Shown: positions 9,909 to 19,510, counted from the first letter of the stretch. The stretch is 64,000 nucleotides of DNA from Lonsdalea populi (GCF_015999465.1 NZ_CP065534.1:2852001-2916000); one strand, 5' to 3'. Program-made: numbers and translations. The notes: generated by a model from the letters alone, not told the origin.

Positions 9909-9922
9909 AAATGAGGTGACCT

Positions 9923-11260
9923 GTGGACGCTATTATTCATTTTATTGTGACTGATTTTCTAGGCCAGGCTTCGATATTAATTGCGTTAATCGCGATGATC
10001 GGTCTTATTCTGCAAAAAAAATCCGTCGGCAAAACCGTGGAGGGGACGTTTAAAACCTTGCTGGGGTTTCTGATCATGATGGCGGGTATCAATATTATTG
10101 TGGCCGCCCTGACCTTTCTCAATGATATTTTTACCCAAGGATTCGGTATGCAGGGATATATCACGGATGTGGCGGCCATTGCCGGCGTCGCCAACCGTGA
10201 GCTGGGTTCCGAAGTTGCGCTGACGCTGCTGGTGATTTTTGCCGTCAACATCCTCATCGCGCGGATCACTCCGTTCAAATATATCTTCCTCACCGGTCAG
10301 GCGTTGCTCTGGATGGCGACCATCGGCACCGTCATCGGCTATAAAGCGGGGCTGACGGGCGCTACGTTGATTCTGACCGGCGGGATCTTCGGCGGCGTCA
10401 TGGCGGTACTGATGCCGGCCATCGCCCAACCCATCGTCCGCAAGATTACGGACTCGGACGACGTGGCGCTCGGGCATTTCTGCACCATCGGCTACCTCGT
10501 TCAGGCCGCGGTGGCGCGAGCGATCGGCAAAAACTCGCGCTCCACCGAAGATCTGGAACTGCCCGATAACTTTAAATTTCTGCAGGACACCTATCTGTCG
10601 ATGGCCGTCATCATGGTGCCGATGTACATCATTCCCGCCCTCTTTGCCGGGTCGGCGTACATCGCGCAGTTCGCGGGCGAAACCAACTACATCATGTATG
10701 CGTTCATGCAGTCCATGCAGTTCGTTGCCGGGGTTTTCGTACTCTACAGCGGCGTCCGCCTGCTGCTGAATGAGCTGGTGCCCGCCTTCCGCGGTATCGC
10801 CATGCGGCTGGTGCCCAACGCCAAACCCGCGCTCGACTGCCCGGTGCTGTTCCCGTATGCCCCGAATGCCGTCATCGTCGGCTTCCTGGCCACCACCGTC
10901 GGGTCGATTATCGGGATGCTGGTCTTCCCATTGTTCGGACTCGCCATGATCCTGCCGGGCCTGCTGACCAACTTCTTCGCGGGCGGTGCCGCCGGGGTCT
11001 TCGGTAACGCGATGGGAGGCAGAAAAGGCGCCATCATCGGCGGCGTGGTTCACGGCCTGTTCATTACCTTTCTACCGGCGATATTGGTGCCGCTGCTCGA
11101 AACCTTCGGCTTTAAAGGCGTGACGTTCAGCGATTCAGACGTCATCAGCACCGGCCTGGTGCTCGGCCATGCCTTCCAGCGTGACTGGCCGTTCGTCATC
11201 GGCTTTATCGCCTTCGTCATCATGATTGTCTGGCTGGCGAACCGAAAACTGGGCAAATAA
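9923..11260 (+). CDS. PTS enzyme IIC, UlaA/SgaT-family sugar transporter
   Basis: This 445-residue polytopic membrane protein has about ten or more hydrophobic segments and UlaA-like features: TVEGTFKTLLGFLIMMAG near the N terminus, the region around NILIARITPFKYIFLTG, and GMLVFPLFGLAMILPGLL with a glycine-rich stretch toward the C terminus. It forms the sugar channel of the PTS and works with the separate IIB and IIA proteins of this operon. Translation starts at GTG (9923) behind a TGAGGTGA ribosome binding site. UlaA-family permeases are known for ascorbate and are related to galactitol permeases, but the enzymes encoded alongside this one are not ascorbate-pathway enzymes, so a different substrate is likely. 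Confidence 0.9.
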   Translation: MDAIIHFIVTDFLGQASILIALIAMIGLILQKKSVGKTVEGTFKTLLGFLIMMAGINIIVAALTFLNDIFTQGFGMQGYITDVAAIAGVANRELGSEVALTLLVIFAVNILIARITPFKYIFLTGQALLWMATIGTVIGYKAGLTGATLILTGGIFGGVMAVLMPAIAQPIVRKITDSDDVALGHFCTIGYLVQAAVARAIGKNSRSTEDLELPDNFKFLQDTYLSMAVIMVPMYIIPALFAGSAYIAQFAGETNYIMYAFMQSMQFVAGVFVLYSGVRLLLNELVPAFRGIAMRLVPNAKPALDCPVLFPYAPNAVIVGFLATTVGSIIGMLVFPLFGLAMILPGLLTNFFAGGAAGVFGNAMGGRKGAIIGGVVHGLFITFLPAILVPLLETFGFKGVTFSDSDVISTGLVLGHAFQRDWPFVIGFIAFVIMIVWLANRKLGK

Positions 11261-11305
11261 GCGGTTAAGTCAGCGGGTTATCCCATCACGATGTGAGGAG
11301 GAAAT

Positions 11306-11584
11306 ATGTTCGCGAAATTAAAACATCTCTTTCATTCAGAAAAGACGCCGGGGAGACCGGAGAATGAAAATAGCGAAGAGGCAGAAAGTCTGCATGCGGA
11401 AATAACACAGCTGGAATCCGGACTACAGAGCACTCCGTCGGATACCGAGATTCAAAAACAGCTGATGGTGAAATATACCCAGGCGGTGAAAATATATTCA
11501 GCCTATCAGCCGTATCGACATCGGGTTGATGATATTTTCCTGAGAATGGATGAGTTGAGAAATACGATCCGAAAAAATATATGA
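11306..11584 (+). CDS. Uncharacterised 92-residue protein of the PTS operon
   Basis: I do not recognise this protein. It is small, hydrophilic and mostly predicted helical, with an acidic stretch (ENENSEEAESLHAEI) that could form a coiled coil and a more basic C terminus. There is no signal peptide or membrane segment. The gene sits between the IIC and IIA genes, 45 bases after IIC with its own GGAGGAAA ribosome binding site and 6 bases before the IIA start, so it is clearly translated as part of the operon. It could be an adaptor for the PTS components or the fused kinase-aldolase; that is speculation from position only. Confidence 0.7.
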   Translation: MFAKLKHLFHSEKTPGRPENENSEEAESLHAEITQLESGLQSTPSDTEIQKQLMVKYTQAVKIYSAYQPYRHRVDDIFLRMDELRNTIRKNI

Positions 11585-11590
11585 GGCGAT

Positions 11591-12028
11591 ATGACGATTA
11601 AATCATTTCTTGCTCAAAATCCGTATATCCAGGTCAGCATTAGCGTTAACGCCTGGCAGGACATTATCGAGAAAGCGGCAAAGCCCTTAATTGAGGGTGG
11701 CTTTGTCACCGCTGAATATCCTAAAGCGGTTATCGATAATACGTTGAAATATGGCGCCTATTATGTTTTTGATGAGGGGATAGCCATTCCACACGCCAGA
11801 CCGGAATGCGGTGTGATTAAAGACTGTTTCAGTATGGTCACGCTTGCGACGCCCGTGTCTATTAACGGCAGCGAGCCGGTCGATATTATCGTGATGTTTG
11901 GCGGCATTAACGGAGACTCGCATATTACGGAAGGCATCGCTTCCATCGTCGGCCTATTGGATCATGAGGACACGTTAAGTCGAATAAGACACGCCACCAC
12001 CGTTGATGAAATACTTGGATTACTATGA
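11591..12028 (+). CDS. PTS enzyme IIA, UlaC / mannitol-fructose (PTS_EIIA_2) type
   Basis: This 145-residue protein has the PTS_EIIA_2 fold signature DEGIAIPHARPE, with H68 as the predicted phosphorylated histidine, and the downstream VDIIVMFGGINGDSH block seen in UlaC-type IIA proteins. It receives phosphate from HPr and passes it to the IIB cysteine. The ribosome binding site (TGAGGCGAT) overlaps the upstream stop codon, and its own stop overlaps the start of the next gene by four bases (ATGA), showing tight translational coupling. Confidence 0.9.
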   Translation: MTIKSFLAQNPYIQVSISVNAWQDIIEKAAKPLIEGGFVTAEYPKAVIDNTLKYGAYYVFDEGIAIPHARPECGVIKDCFSMVTLATPVSINGSEPVDIIVMFGGINGDSHITEGIASIVGLLDHEDTLSRIRHATTVDEILGLL

Positions 12029-13509
12029 AAACACTGATTTTGGTTAATGGTATACCGGCATCAGGAAAAAGCTACGTGGCTAATCAGGTGGCAGATGCTT
12101 TTCATTTTCCGGTTTTAAGTATCGATGAAATTAAAGAACCTTTTATGGTGCAATTCGCCGATATTATTGACAGGCCGTTGAATCGCCAGCTGGGTTATTC
12201 CGCTTATGCGGCGATGTTCAATATCGTAAGAAATTCGCCATCTGACACGGTATTTATTTTAGATGCCTGGTTTGGATTCCGGGATAAATCAGTCTTAGCC
12301 GAATACCTTGCTTTATGCGGCTGCGAGTCCGTGATTGAAATATGGAATCAGATTTCGCCCGCACGGGTGGCAGAGCGTTATTCGCAGCGCTGTCACCGCC
12401 GTGTGAAAGGACACCCCGGCGAAGAATATATCCCCGAATTAATCGCATTAGCGGAAAGGGCGCAGCCCATGGCGTTCGGCCCACTATTCACCGTGGATCA
12501 GGATAAGGATATCGAATCAGAGCGTCTTATTTCCTGGGTCGGCGAGCGCCTTAGTCATCCTGAAACCTACTCTTTATCTTCTACGAGGAATCAATCCATG
12601 AACAAAATGACAACAGCAGAACGTCGTGGTTATCAAATGATTTGCGATAACACAGGTGCCATGATGGTGGTGGCCTGCGATCAACGCGGCGGTATGAGAA
12701 CGCTATTAGCCGATACGCCGGAAGAACAGGCGAAAATCAGCAATGAAACGCTGGGAAAAACCAAATACGATATTACTCAATATCTGGCCTCGGAGGCGGG
12801 CTGCGTGCTGGTCGATCCGCTCTGCGCCGTGCCCGGCATCATTGATGAAGGCATTGTGCCGCGCAACACCGGCTTGCTCATCGGCCTTGACGCCTCCGGC
12901 TGGGATACCTCGCCCGAAGGCTACCGCATTTCGAAAATGGTCGAAGGCATCAACGCCCGCAAAGTGCGCGAGCTGGGGGCGACCGGTGGAAAAATCATGA
13001 TCTATCTGCGCATGGATACGCCACAAGCCAATACCGCTAATCTGGCGACACTCCGCAACGTTATCGCCGATTTCGCCCGCGAAGATCTGTTTCTGGTCGT
13101 CGAGTTCCTCACCTACCCGCTGGAAAATGAAAGCAGGGAAGCGTACCAGCGCAACCTTCCTCATCTGATTCAGGAAGGCTGCCGCGCTTGTATTGACTGT
13201 GGCTCCAAGGTGCTGAAGATCCCGTATCCGGGAACAGAAGAAGCCTGCGCCGCCGTCACGGAGATCTGCGGAGACGTACCGTGGGCCGTCTTGTCCGCCG
13301 GCGTCGACCACGAAACGTTCCTGCAGCAGGTCGACGTTGCGCTTCGACAGGGCGCATCTGGCGTCATCGCGGGCCGTTCACTGTGGAAAGACTGTATCTC
13401 TCTTGACCGCAGCGTCACTCGCGAAAAATTGACCACCATCGCCGTGCCCCGTTTGCGGGACATTCAGCGGCTGCTGGTGAAATATCGGCCACAGCGCATT
13501 AGCGCCTGA
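12025..13509 (+). CDS. Fusion of P-loop kinase-like domain and class I tagatose-bisphosphate-type aldolase (LacD/YihT family)
   Basis: The 494-residue frame has two modules. Residues 1 to about 185 hold a P-loop NTPase with Walker A GIPASGKS (about 9-16) and SIDEIKEPF, resembling small-molecule kinases of the AAA_33/gluconate kinase type. Residues 192-494 match LacD/YihT class I aldolases: ACDQRGGMR, the expected Schiff-base lysine K398 in KVLKIPYPG, and WAVLSAGVDHETF plus GASGVIAGRSLWK near the C terminus. The predicted reaction is cleavage of a ketose 1,6-bisphosphate-like compound to two trioses. The junction is odd: a GAGGAA ribosome binding site and ATG at 12598 lie exactly where a stand-alone aldolase would start, so both the fusion and a free aldolase may be made. 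The N-terminal kinase substrate is unknown. The gene overlaps the IIA gene by four bases. Confidence 0.87.
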   Translation: MKTLILVNGIPASGKSYVANQVADAFHFPVLSIDEIKEPFMVQFADIIDRPLNRQLGYSAYAAMFNIVRNSPSDTVFILDAWFGFRDKSVLAEYLALCGCESVIEIWNQISPARVAERYSQRCHRRVKGHPGEEYIPELIALAERAQPMAFGPLFTVDQDKDIESERLISWVGERLSHPETYSLSSTRNQSMNKMTTAERRGYQMICDNTGAMMVVACDQRGGMRTLLADTPEEQAKISNETLGKTKYDITQYLASEAGCVLVDPLCAVPGIIDEGIVPRNTGLLIGLDASGWDTSPEGYRISKMVEGINARKVRELGATGGKIMIYLRMDTPQANTANLATLRNVIADFAREDLFLVVEFLTYPLENESREAYQRNLPHLIQEGCRACIDCGSKVLKIPYPGTEEACAAVTEICGDVPWAVLSAGVDHETFLQQVDVALRQGASGVIAGRSLWKDCISLDRSVTREKLTTIAVPRLRDIQRLLVKYRPQRISA

Positions 13510-13527
13510 TCGCCGTTTTCAGGCCTA

Positions 13528-13560
13528 GGCCGACGCCGATGACGGCGTTCGGCCGCTTTT
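13528..13560 (+). terminator. Hairpin between aldolase and HAD genes
   Basis: GGCCGACGCCG pairs with CGGCGTTCGGCC (one bulged base) around an ATGA loop, followed by GCTTTT. It lies 18 bases after the fusion gene stop and just before the HAD gene ribosome binding site. It may reduce rather than abolish read-through into the HAD gene. Confidence 0.55.
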
Positions 13561-13573
13561 GGGAGAGGAAGGA

Positions 13574-14281
13574 ATGAAAGAGGGCGTGTCATTGATGATT
13601 TTCGACTGTGACGGCGTACTCGTCGACTCAGAAATCATCGGTATCGAACTGACGGTGTCCCTGCTGAATCAACAGGGAGTGAATATCGGGCTTGATGAGT
13701 TCACGCATCGCTACAGCGGGCTTGCCTGGGATGAACTGATCGATCAGATCCGCGCTGATAAGGGGGCTACGATCCCTCCCCACCTTCGTCAGGCGTTTTA
13801 CCCGTTGCTGATGAACGCCTTCGCCGACAGGTTGGTCAGTATCGCCGGCGTACAGGAGACCGTGTCCCAGATTCCCCTTCCCCGCTGTATCTGCTCCAAT
13901 TCGAGTTCGGAACAGCTGGATTTTATGCTGACGAAGGTGGGCCTGAAGCCTCTTTTCACGCCGCACATCTTCTCAGCAATGGATCTGGGGCCGGACCGCG
14001 GCAAACCCTGTCCCGATATTTTTCTGCATGCGGCTCAGGTTATGAATACCTCACCTGAAAATACGCTCGTTATCGAAGATTCCGTTCATGGCGTAACGGC
14101 GGCGAAACGCGCGGGGATGTTGGTGGTCGGCTTTACCGGCGGCGCGCATACCACGCCTTGTCATCGAACGCGGCTGTTCGACGCTGGGGCCGATCGGGTG
14201 ATCGACGCCATGCCGCAACTCATTGACGAGATACGCCGTCTCGGGCATCGCTCAACGCCGAGCCACGGCCGCCATCGATGA
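13574..14281 (+). CDS. HAD-superfamily hydrolase, beta-phosphoglucomutase / sugar phosphatase type
   Basis: This 235-residue protein has HAD motif I FDCDGVLVDSE (D11 nucleophile, D13), motif II at CSNSSSEQ, the motif III lysine in RGKPCPD and motif IV at VIEDSVHGV, with a helical cap between motifs I and II. This is subfamily IA, as in YqaB/YfbT sugar-phosphate phosphatases and beta-phosphoglucomutase. The ATG at 13574 is preferred because AGAGGAAGGA sits just before it; an upstream TTG is unlikely. It follows the PTS operon by 64 bases behind a hairpin, so it is likely an accessory gene that relieves sugar-phosphate build-up or acts on a pathway intermediate. The exact substrate is not visible. 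Confidence 0.85.
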   Translation: MKEGVSLMIFDCDGVLVDSEIIGIELTVSLLNQQGVNIGLDEFTHRYSGLAWDELIDQIRADKGATIPPHLRQAFYPLLMNAFADRLVSIAGVQETVSQIPLPRCICSNSSSEQLDFMLTKVGLKPLFTPHIFSAMDLGPDRGKPCPDIFLHAAQVMNTSPENTLVIEDSVHGVTAAKRAGMLVVGFTGGAHTTPCHRTRLFDAGADRVIDAMPQLIDEIRRLGHRSTPSHGRHR

Positions 14282-14671
14282 TAAAACCGCTCTTCTCCCA
14301 GGCGCGCGCTCTGGACCAATAAGGCCCACTCCCCACAACTGATGCCTCCACCTGTCTCTTCTTGTTTCTCCGCATCCCATACGATGAGTTCTAACGAAAA
14401 CATTAATTTATGACGCGCATCAAACTTAAGGGAAGTTTGCCGATTTTTGATAGTGGCATTCACTGAACCGTCGCAACATGCCTATAGCCCGCGGGCGATA
14501 GCAGCGCCGAAACAGGGACAGATTCATGCGATTAATCTGTCCGCCGTGCGACAGGTAAAACGATGACCGCACGGGTGAGGGTGGTCGGCACACCCGCTGG
14601 AAAAGCGATACCGCGTTTCAACAGCCATCGATGCGCGGATGGGGTCTAAACCTATCCTGGAGGATTCACGT
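14282..14671. promoter_or_regulatory. Non-coding gap upstream of the aldehyde dehydrogenase gene
   Basis: No convincing gene lies in these 390 bases. A perfect 9-base inverted repeat, GGACAGATT and AATCTGTCC, spans 14516-14542. It could be an operator for the EutR-like regulator encoded downstream or a weak terminator. I found no cobalamin riboswitch pattern here. Confidence 0.45.
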
Positions 14672-16051
14672 ATGGAACAGTCAATATTCGAGCCCGATGC
14701 CCCGGCATGTCCGGCGTCTAAATTCGACATGCAATACGGTGTTTTTGCCTCATTGGATGAGGCGGTGGATGCGGCGACACATGCGCAGAAACGGCTGGAT
14801 AATATGGCCTTGCGGCACAGAGTCATTGAGGCGATCCGTCAGACCGGCGAACGCTATGCGCAGGTGCTGGCGGAAATGGCCGTAGCCGAAACCGGCATGG
14901 GACGCGTCACGGACAAATACGCCAAAAATGTTTCCCAGGCGCGCAGCACGCCGGGCACGGAAAGTCTGGCGGCACAGGCGATCACCGGCGACAACGGGAT
15001 GACGCTGATCGAAAACGCGCCCTGGGGCGTGGTGGCCTCGGTCACGCCTTCGACGAACCCTGCCGCCACCGTCATCAATAACGCCATCAGTATGATCGCT
15101 GCGGGCAACAGCATCGTATTCGCGCCGCATCCTTCGGCGAAGAACGTCTCCCTGCACGCCATCAGCCTGCTGAACAGGGCCATTGTCGCCGCTGGCGGCC
15201 CTGAGAATCTGCTGGTCACCGTCGAAGATCCTAACATTGAAACCGCTCAGCGCCTGTTTTGCCATCCGGGCATTAGTCTGCTGGTCGTGACCGGCGGCGA
15301 AGCGGTGGTGGAGGCCGCGCGCAAATATACGGACAAACGCCTGATTGCCGCCGGCGCAGGCAACCCGCCCGTCGTGGTGGATGAAACCGCAGACATCGCC
15401 CGTGCCGCCCGCGATATCGTGCGCGGCGCCTCCTTCGACAACAACATCATCTGCGTCGATGAGAAAGTGGCTATCGTGGTTGACAGCGTGGCCGACGCGT
15501 TACTGGCCGACATGCAGCGGCATCAGGCGGTGTTGCTGACGAGCGAGCAGGTCGAACAGCTGTTGCCTCTGCTGCTGACCGATATCGACGAAAACGGGAA
15601 AGGCCGCCCCAGTCGCGACTGGGTGGGGCGTGATGCGGCGAAGATCGCCGCGGCCATCGGTCTGGACGTCGGCGACAACACGCGGTTACTGCTGGCGGAA
15701 ACGCCTCCGGATCACCCCTTCGCCGTGACGGAGATGATGATGCCGGTGCTGCCCGTCGTGCGCGTGGCCGACGTAAACGAAGCCATCGAACTGGCGGTGC
15801 AGTTGGAGGGAGGATGTCGCCATACGGCGGCGATGCATTCGACCGACATCACCCACCTGCACAAAATGGCCAGCCGCATCAACACCAGCATCTTCGTTAA
15901 GAACGGCCCCTGCATCGCCGGGCTGGGATTCGGCGGCGAGGGCTGTACGTCCATGACCATTTCCACGCCGACCGGAGAAGGGGTGACGTCGGCGCGCACT
16001 TTTGTACGTATCCGCCGTTGTGTGATGGTGGATATGTTCCGCATCGTCTAG
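14672..16051 (+). CDS. CoA-acylating aldehyde dehydrogenase, EutE/PduP-like
   Basis: This 459-residue protein closely follows EutE/PduP: ETGMG, VTPSTNP, NAISMIAAGNSIVFAPHP, GAGNPPVVVDETAD, a catalytic cysteine at C261 in NNIICVDEK, FVKNGPCIAGLG and TPTGEGVTSARTF at the C terminus. Such enzymes convert an aldehyde plus CoA and NAD+ to acyl-CoA. The ATG at 14672 is chosen because TGGAGGA lies eight bases upstream. The protein begins directly with the enzyme domain region and lacks the amphipathic N-terminal helix that directs PduP into microcompartments, and no shell protein genes are nearby, so it is probably cytosolic. It is followed by an EutR-like regulator gene. The physiological aldehyde (acetaldehyde, propionaldehyde, lactaldehyde) cannot be told from sequence. 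Confidence 0.9.
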   Translation: MEQSIFEPDAPACPASKFDMQYGVFASLDEAVDAATHAQKRLDNMALRHRVIEAIRQTGERYAQVLAEMAVAETGMGRVTDKYAKNVSQARSTPGTESLAAQAITGDNGMTLIENAPWGVVASVTPSTNPAATVINNAISMIAAGNSIVFAPHPSAKNVSLHAISLLNRAIVAAGGPENLLVTVEDPNIETAQRLFCHPGISLLVVTGGEAVVEAARKYTDKRLIAAGAGNPPVVVDETADIARAARDIVRGASFDNNIICVDEKVAIVVDSVADALLADMQRHQAVLLTSEQVEQLLPLLLTDIDENGKGRPSRDWVGRDAAKIAAAIGLDVGDNTRLLLAETPPDHPFAVTEMMMPVLPVVRVADVNEAIELAVQLEGGCRHTAAMHSTDITHLHKMASRINTSIFVKNGPCIAGLGFGGEGCTSMTISTPTGEGVTSARTFVRIRRCVMVDMFRIV

Positions 16052-16066
16052 TTTTCGTATGCTAAA

Positions 16067-16099
16067 CGTCCCTGCCGTTTGCACCCACCGGCAGGGACG
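16067..16099 (+). terminator. Hairpin between aldehyde dehydrogenase and eutR-like gene
   Basis: An 11-base stem (CGTCCCTGCCG with CGGCAGGGACG) and an 11-base loop lie 15 bases after the dehydrogenase stop. There is no T run after it, so it may stabilise or attenuate the transcript rather than end it. Confidence 0.4.
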
Positions 16100-16162
16100 A
16101 CGCTTACCCATCGGATCATTGCGCCCTGTGCGGCGCAGAGGTTTTACCGGAGGAAACGACAG

Positions 16163-17203
16163 ATGAAAACAGGTCATCACCTTCATCCGCATCAGCTTGA
16201 CACCCAGCCGACACCTCCTGAAGCCGTCCAGGCGTTACTGAGTCCAACTCGTCCTATGCACCAGAGTTACACCCAGGACGTTTACGCCCAGTCCCGCACC
16301 ATCACCGCCTGGCAACAGCTATACGATCAGGTCTCGCCCGGTCATTTTCGCGGCGAGCTACAGGAACTGCTGTTGGACGGCATGCAACTCTGTCACGAAT
16401 ACACTAACCTTGCCCTGCGGCAGTCCTGCATGGCCTGGGCAGGATCGCTGTGGTTCGGTATTCCCTCGACCCAGGAGAACATGGGGTTTATCAACGCACA
16501 GCCGCTGGACAAGTACGGCATTGCCGTCAGCCCCGGCGGGAAAGAGTTTGAGCTTTCGACGCCGGACGACTTTTCCATTCTGGGCGTCGTGATATCGCAT
16601 GAGGTGCTCCATCAATACATCGGCACGCTCAGCGATCCGCAGTGGCTGACCGAACGGCTGACTCGCGGCACCACGCTGCAAATGGATCTCAGCAACAAGG
16701 AACAGCTCTGCGATTACATCCGCCACGCGCTGTGGTACAGCTGCCATTTCCCGCAGGTGATGAAAAAAGGCAATACGCAGAAGCTGTTGAACCATAACCT
16801 TCTTACGATGCTGATGTCGTTTTTGGAAAACGTTCAGCCGCCCACGGAACCGGCGCAAAATCATCATCACCGCAAGCTGATCGCCTTTGCGCGGGAGTAT
16901 GTATTGAGCCAAACCTCGGAGCCGGTCACCGTGCTGGACCTGTGCAACCGGCTGCACGTCAGCCGCCGCACCCTGCAAAATGCCTTTCAGAACGTGTTGG
17001 GCATCGCCCCCAACGCCTGGCTTAAAATCATCCGGCTCAACGCGGTGCGGCGCGAGTTGGTTGACCCAGGCACCCCGCATCGCACGGTGCAAGATGCCGC
17101 GATGCAGTGGGGATTCTGGCATTTGAGCCAGTTCGCCATCGACTATCAGAAATTGTTCAACGAGAAACCTTCGCAGACCCTGCGGCGGCACTCTCCGCAT
17201 TGA
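16163..17203 (+). CDS. AraC-family transcriptional regulator, EutR-like
   Basis: This 346-residue protein aligns by eye with E. coli EutR over its length: TITAWQQLYDQVSPGHFRGE, ALRQSCMAWAGSLWFGIP, the ELSTPDDFSILGVV block, and the C-terminal HTH with EPVTVLDLCNRLHVSRRTLQ and QWGFWHLSQFAIDYQ. EutR activates the ethanolamine operon in response to ethanolamine and adenosylcobalamin. The ATG at 16163 follows CGGAGGAA; a longer frame starting at 16079 has no good ribosome binding site and lacks similarity. Here it is paired with an EutE-like dehydrogenase only, so its effector or target set may differ from the E. coli protein. Confidence 0.88.
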   Translation: MKTGHHLHPHQLDTQPTPPEAVQALLSPTRPMHQSYTQDVYAQSRTITAWQQLYDQVSPGHFRGELQELLLDGMQLCHEYTNLALRQSCMAWAGSLWFGIPSTQENMGFINAQPLDKYGIAVSPGGKEFELSTPDDFSILGVVISHEVLHQYIGTLSDPQWLTERLTRGTTLQMDLSNKEQLCDYIRHALWYSCHFPQVMKKGNTQKLLNHNLLTMLMSFLENVQPPTEPAQNHHHRKLIAFAREYVLSQTSEPVTVLDLCNRLHVSRRTLQNAFQNVLGIAPNAWLKIIRLNAVRRELVDPGTPHRTVQDAAMQWGFWHLSQFAIDYQKLFNEKPSQTLRRHSPH

Positions 17204-18489
<1,286 letters not shown>

Positions 18490-18587
18490 ATTTTATCCGC
18501 CCCAGACAACTCCGCCTCCCTTTCTCTTCGCGCCGTCGGCCGAAGGGAGGGGAGAGGTCGTTAATCCCCCTAAAGAGAGAAATAGGC

Positions 18588-19436
18588 ATGAACATACTAA
18601 TCGCGCTGATCCCGGCACTATTCTGGGGGATCCTCCCGCTCTTGGTGTCCTCTATCGGCGGCTCGCCCAATAACCAGATTATCGGCACCACGCTGGGCGC
18701 CTTCGTCGTCGCTCTCATCATCGCGATATTTGTGCCAGCGAATCTGGTATGGCCGGTTATCGTGGGCGGAGCCGGTTCGGGGATGTGCTGGGCCTTCGGT
18801 CAATATCTGCAGTACGTCTCCTTCACGAAAATCGACGTGTCGAAAGCCATGCCCGTGTCCACCGGGCTGCAGCTGATCGGGACTTCCCTGTTCAGCGTCT
18901 GCTTTTTCGGCGAGTGGAAAGACACCAAAATGCTGGGTTTTTTCGCTATCTTTCTGGTGATAGTCGGTGTGTATCTGACCACCTACACCTCAAAGAAAAA
19001 CGCCTCGCAAGATCAGCATCTGCTCACCGGGGTGGGAATTCTGATCGTCTCGATGTTCGGCTACATCGGCTATTCCGCCCTGCCCCGGCTCTTTAATCTC
19101 AGCGGGTGGGACGCCTTCCTGCCGCAAACGGCGGGCATGGTGATAATGTCGATCCTGCTCTCCATCAAACAGCTCGGCAGTGCGCTTAAAGAGAAGAAAA
19201 CCTATTTGAGTATGCTGCCCGGCTTAATCTTTGCCATTGCCGCGCTGGGTTATTTGATCTCCGCGCAGCGCAACGGCGTGGCGACCGGGTTTACGCTGTC
19301 TCAGATGAGCGTGATTATCTCCACGCTGGGTGGGATCTTTATCCTCAAGGAACATAAAACCCGCACGGAGCTGATCCTCACCCTTATCGGTTTGGGGCTG
19401 GTGTTGAGCGGCGGGATTATCATCAGTCAGATTTGA
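18588..19436 (+). CDS. glcU: Glucose uptake protein, GRP family (GlcU/RbsU-like)
   Basis: This 282-residue hydrophobic protein has about ten membrane segments in two related halves, matching the glucose/ribose porter family: ALIPALFWGILPLLVSSIGGSPNNQIIGTT at the N terminus, the glycine-rich GGAGSGMCWAFGQ turn, and SQMSVIISTLGGIFILKEHK near the end. These proteins import glucose without phosphorylation, probably by proton coupling. It lies 98 bases after gdh on the same strand, so free glucose imported here would be available to the dehydrogenase. Family assignment is firm; substrate is inferred from the partner gene. Confidence 0.9.
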   Translation: MNILIALIPALFWGILPLLVSSIGGSPNNQIIGTTLGAFVVALIIAIFVPANLVWPVIVGGAGSGMCWAFGQYLQYVSFTKIDVSKAMPVSTGLQLIGTSLFSVCFFGEWKDTKMLGFFAIFLVIVGVYLTTYTSKKNASQDQHLLTGVGILIVSMFGYIGYSALPRLFNLSGWDAFLPQTAGMVIMSILLSIKQLGSALKEKKTYLSMLPGLIFAIAALGYLISAQRNGVATGFTLSQMSVIISTLGGIFILKEHKTRTELILTLIGLGLVLSGGIIISQI

Positions 19437-19510
19437 CGCCGGCCGTCGCGCCTGCGACCGCCTTACTTGTAAGCGAGCAGGCTAAACGGTCACCGGAAAA
19501 ATGAAACCGA

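Noticed and set aside
9986..11053. 355-codon minus-strand frame opposite the PTS IIC gene
   Set aside because: Rich in His, Asp, Gly and Gln as expected from antisense of a hydrophobic membrane protein; the plus frame is clearly a UlaA-type permease.
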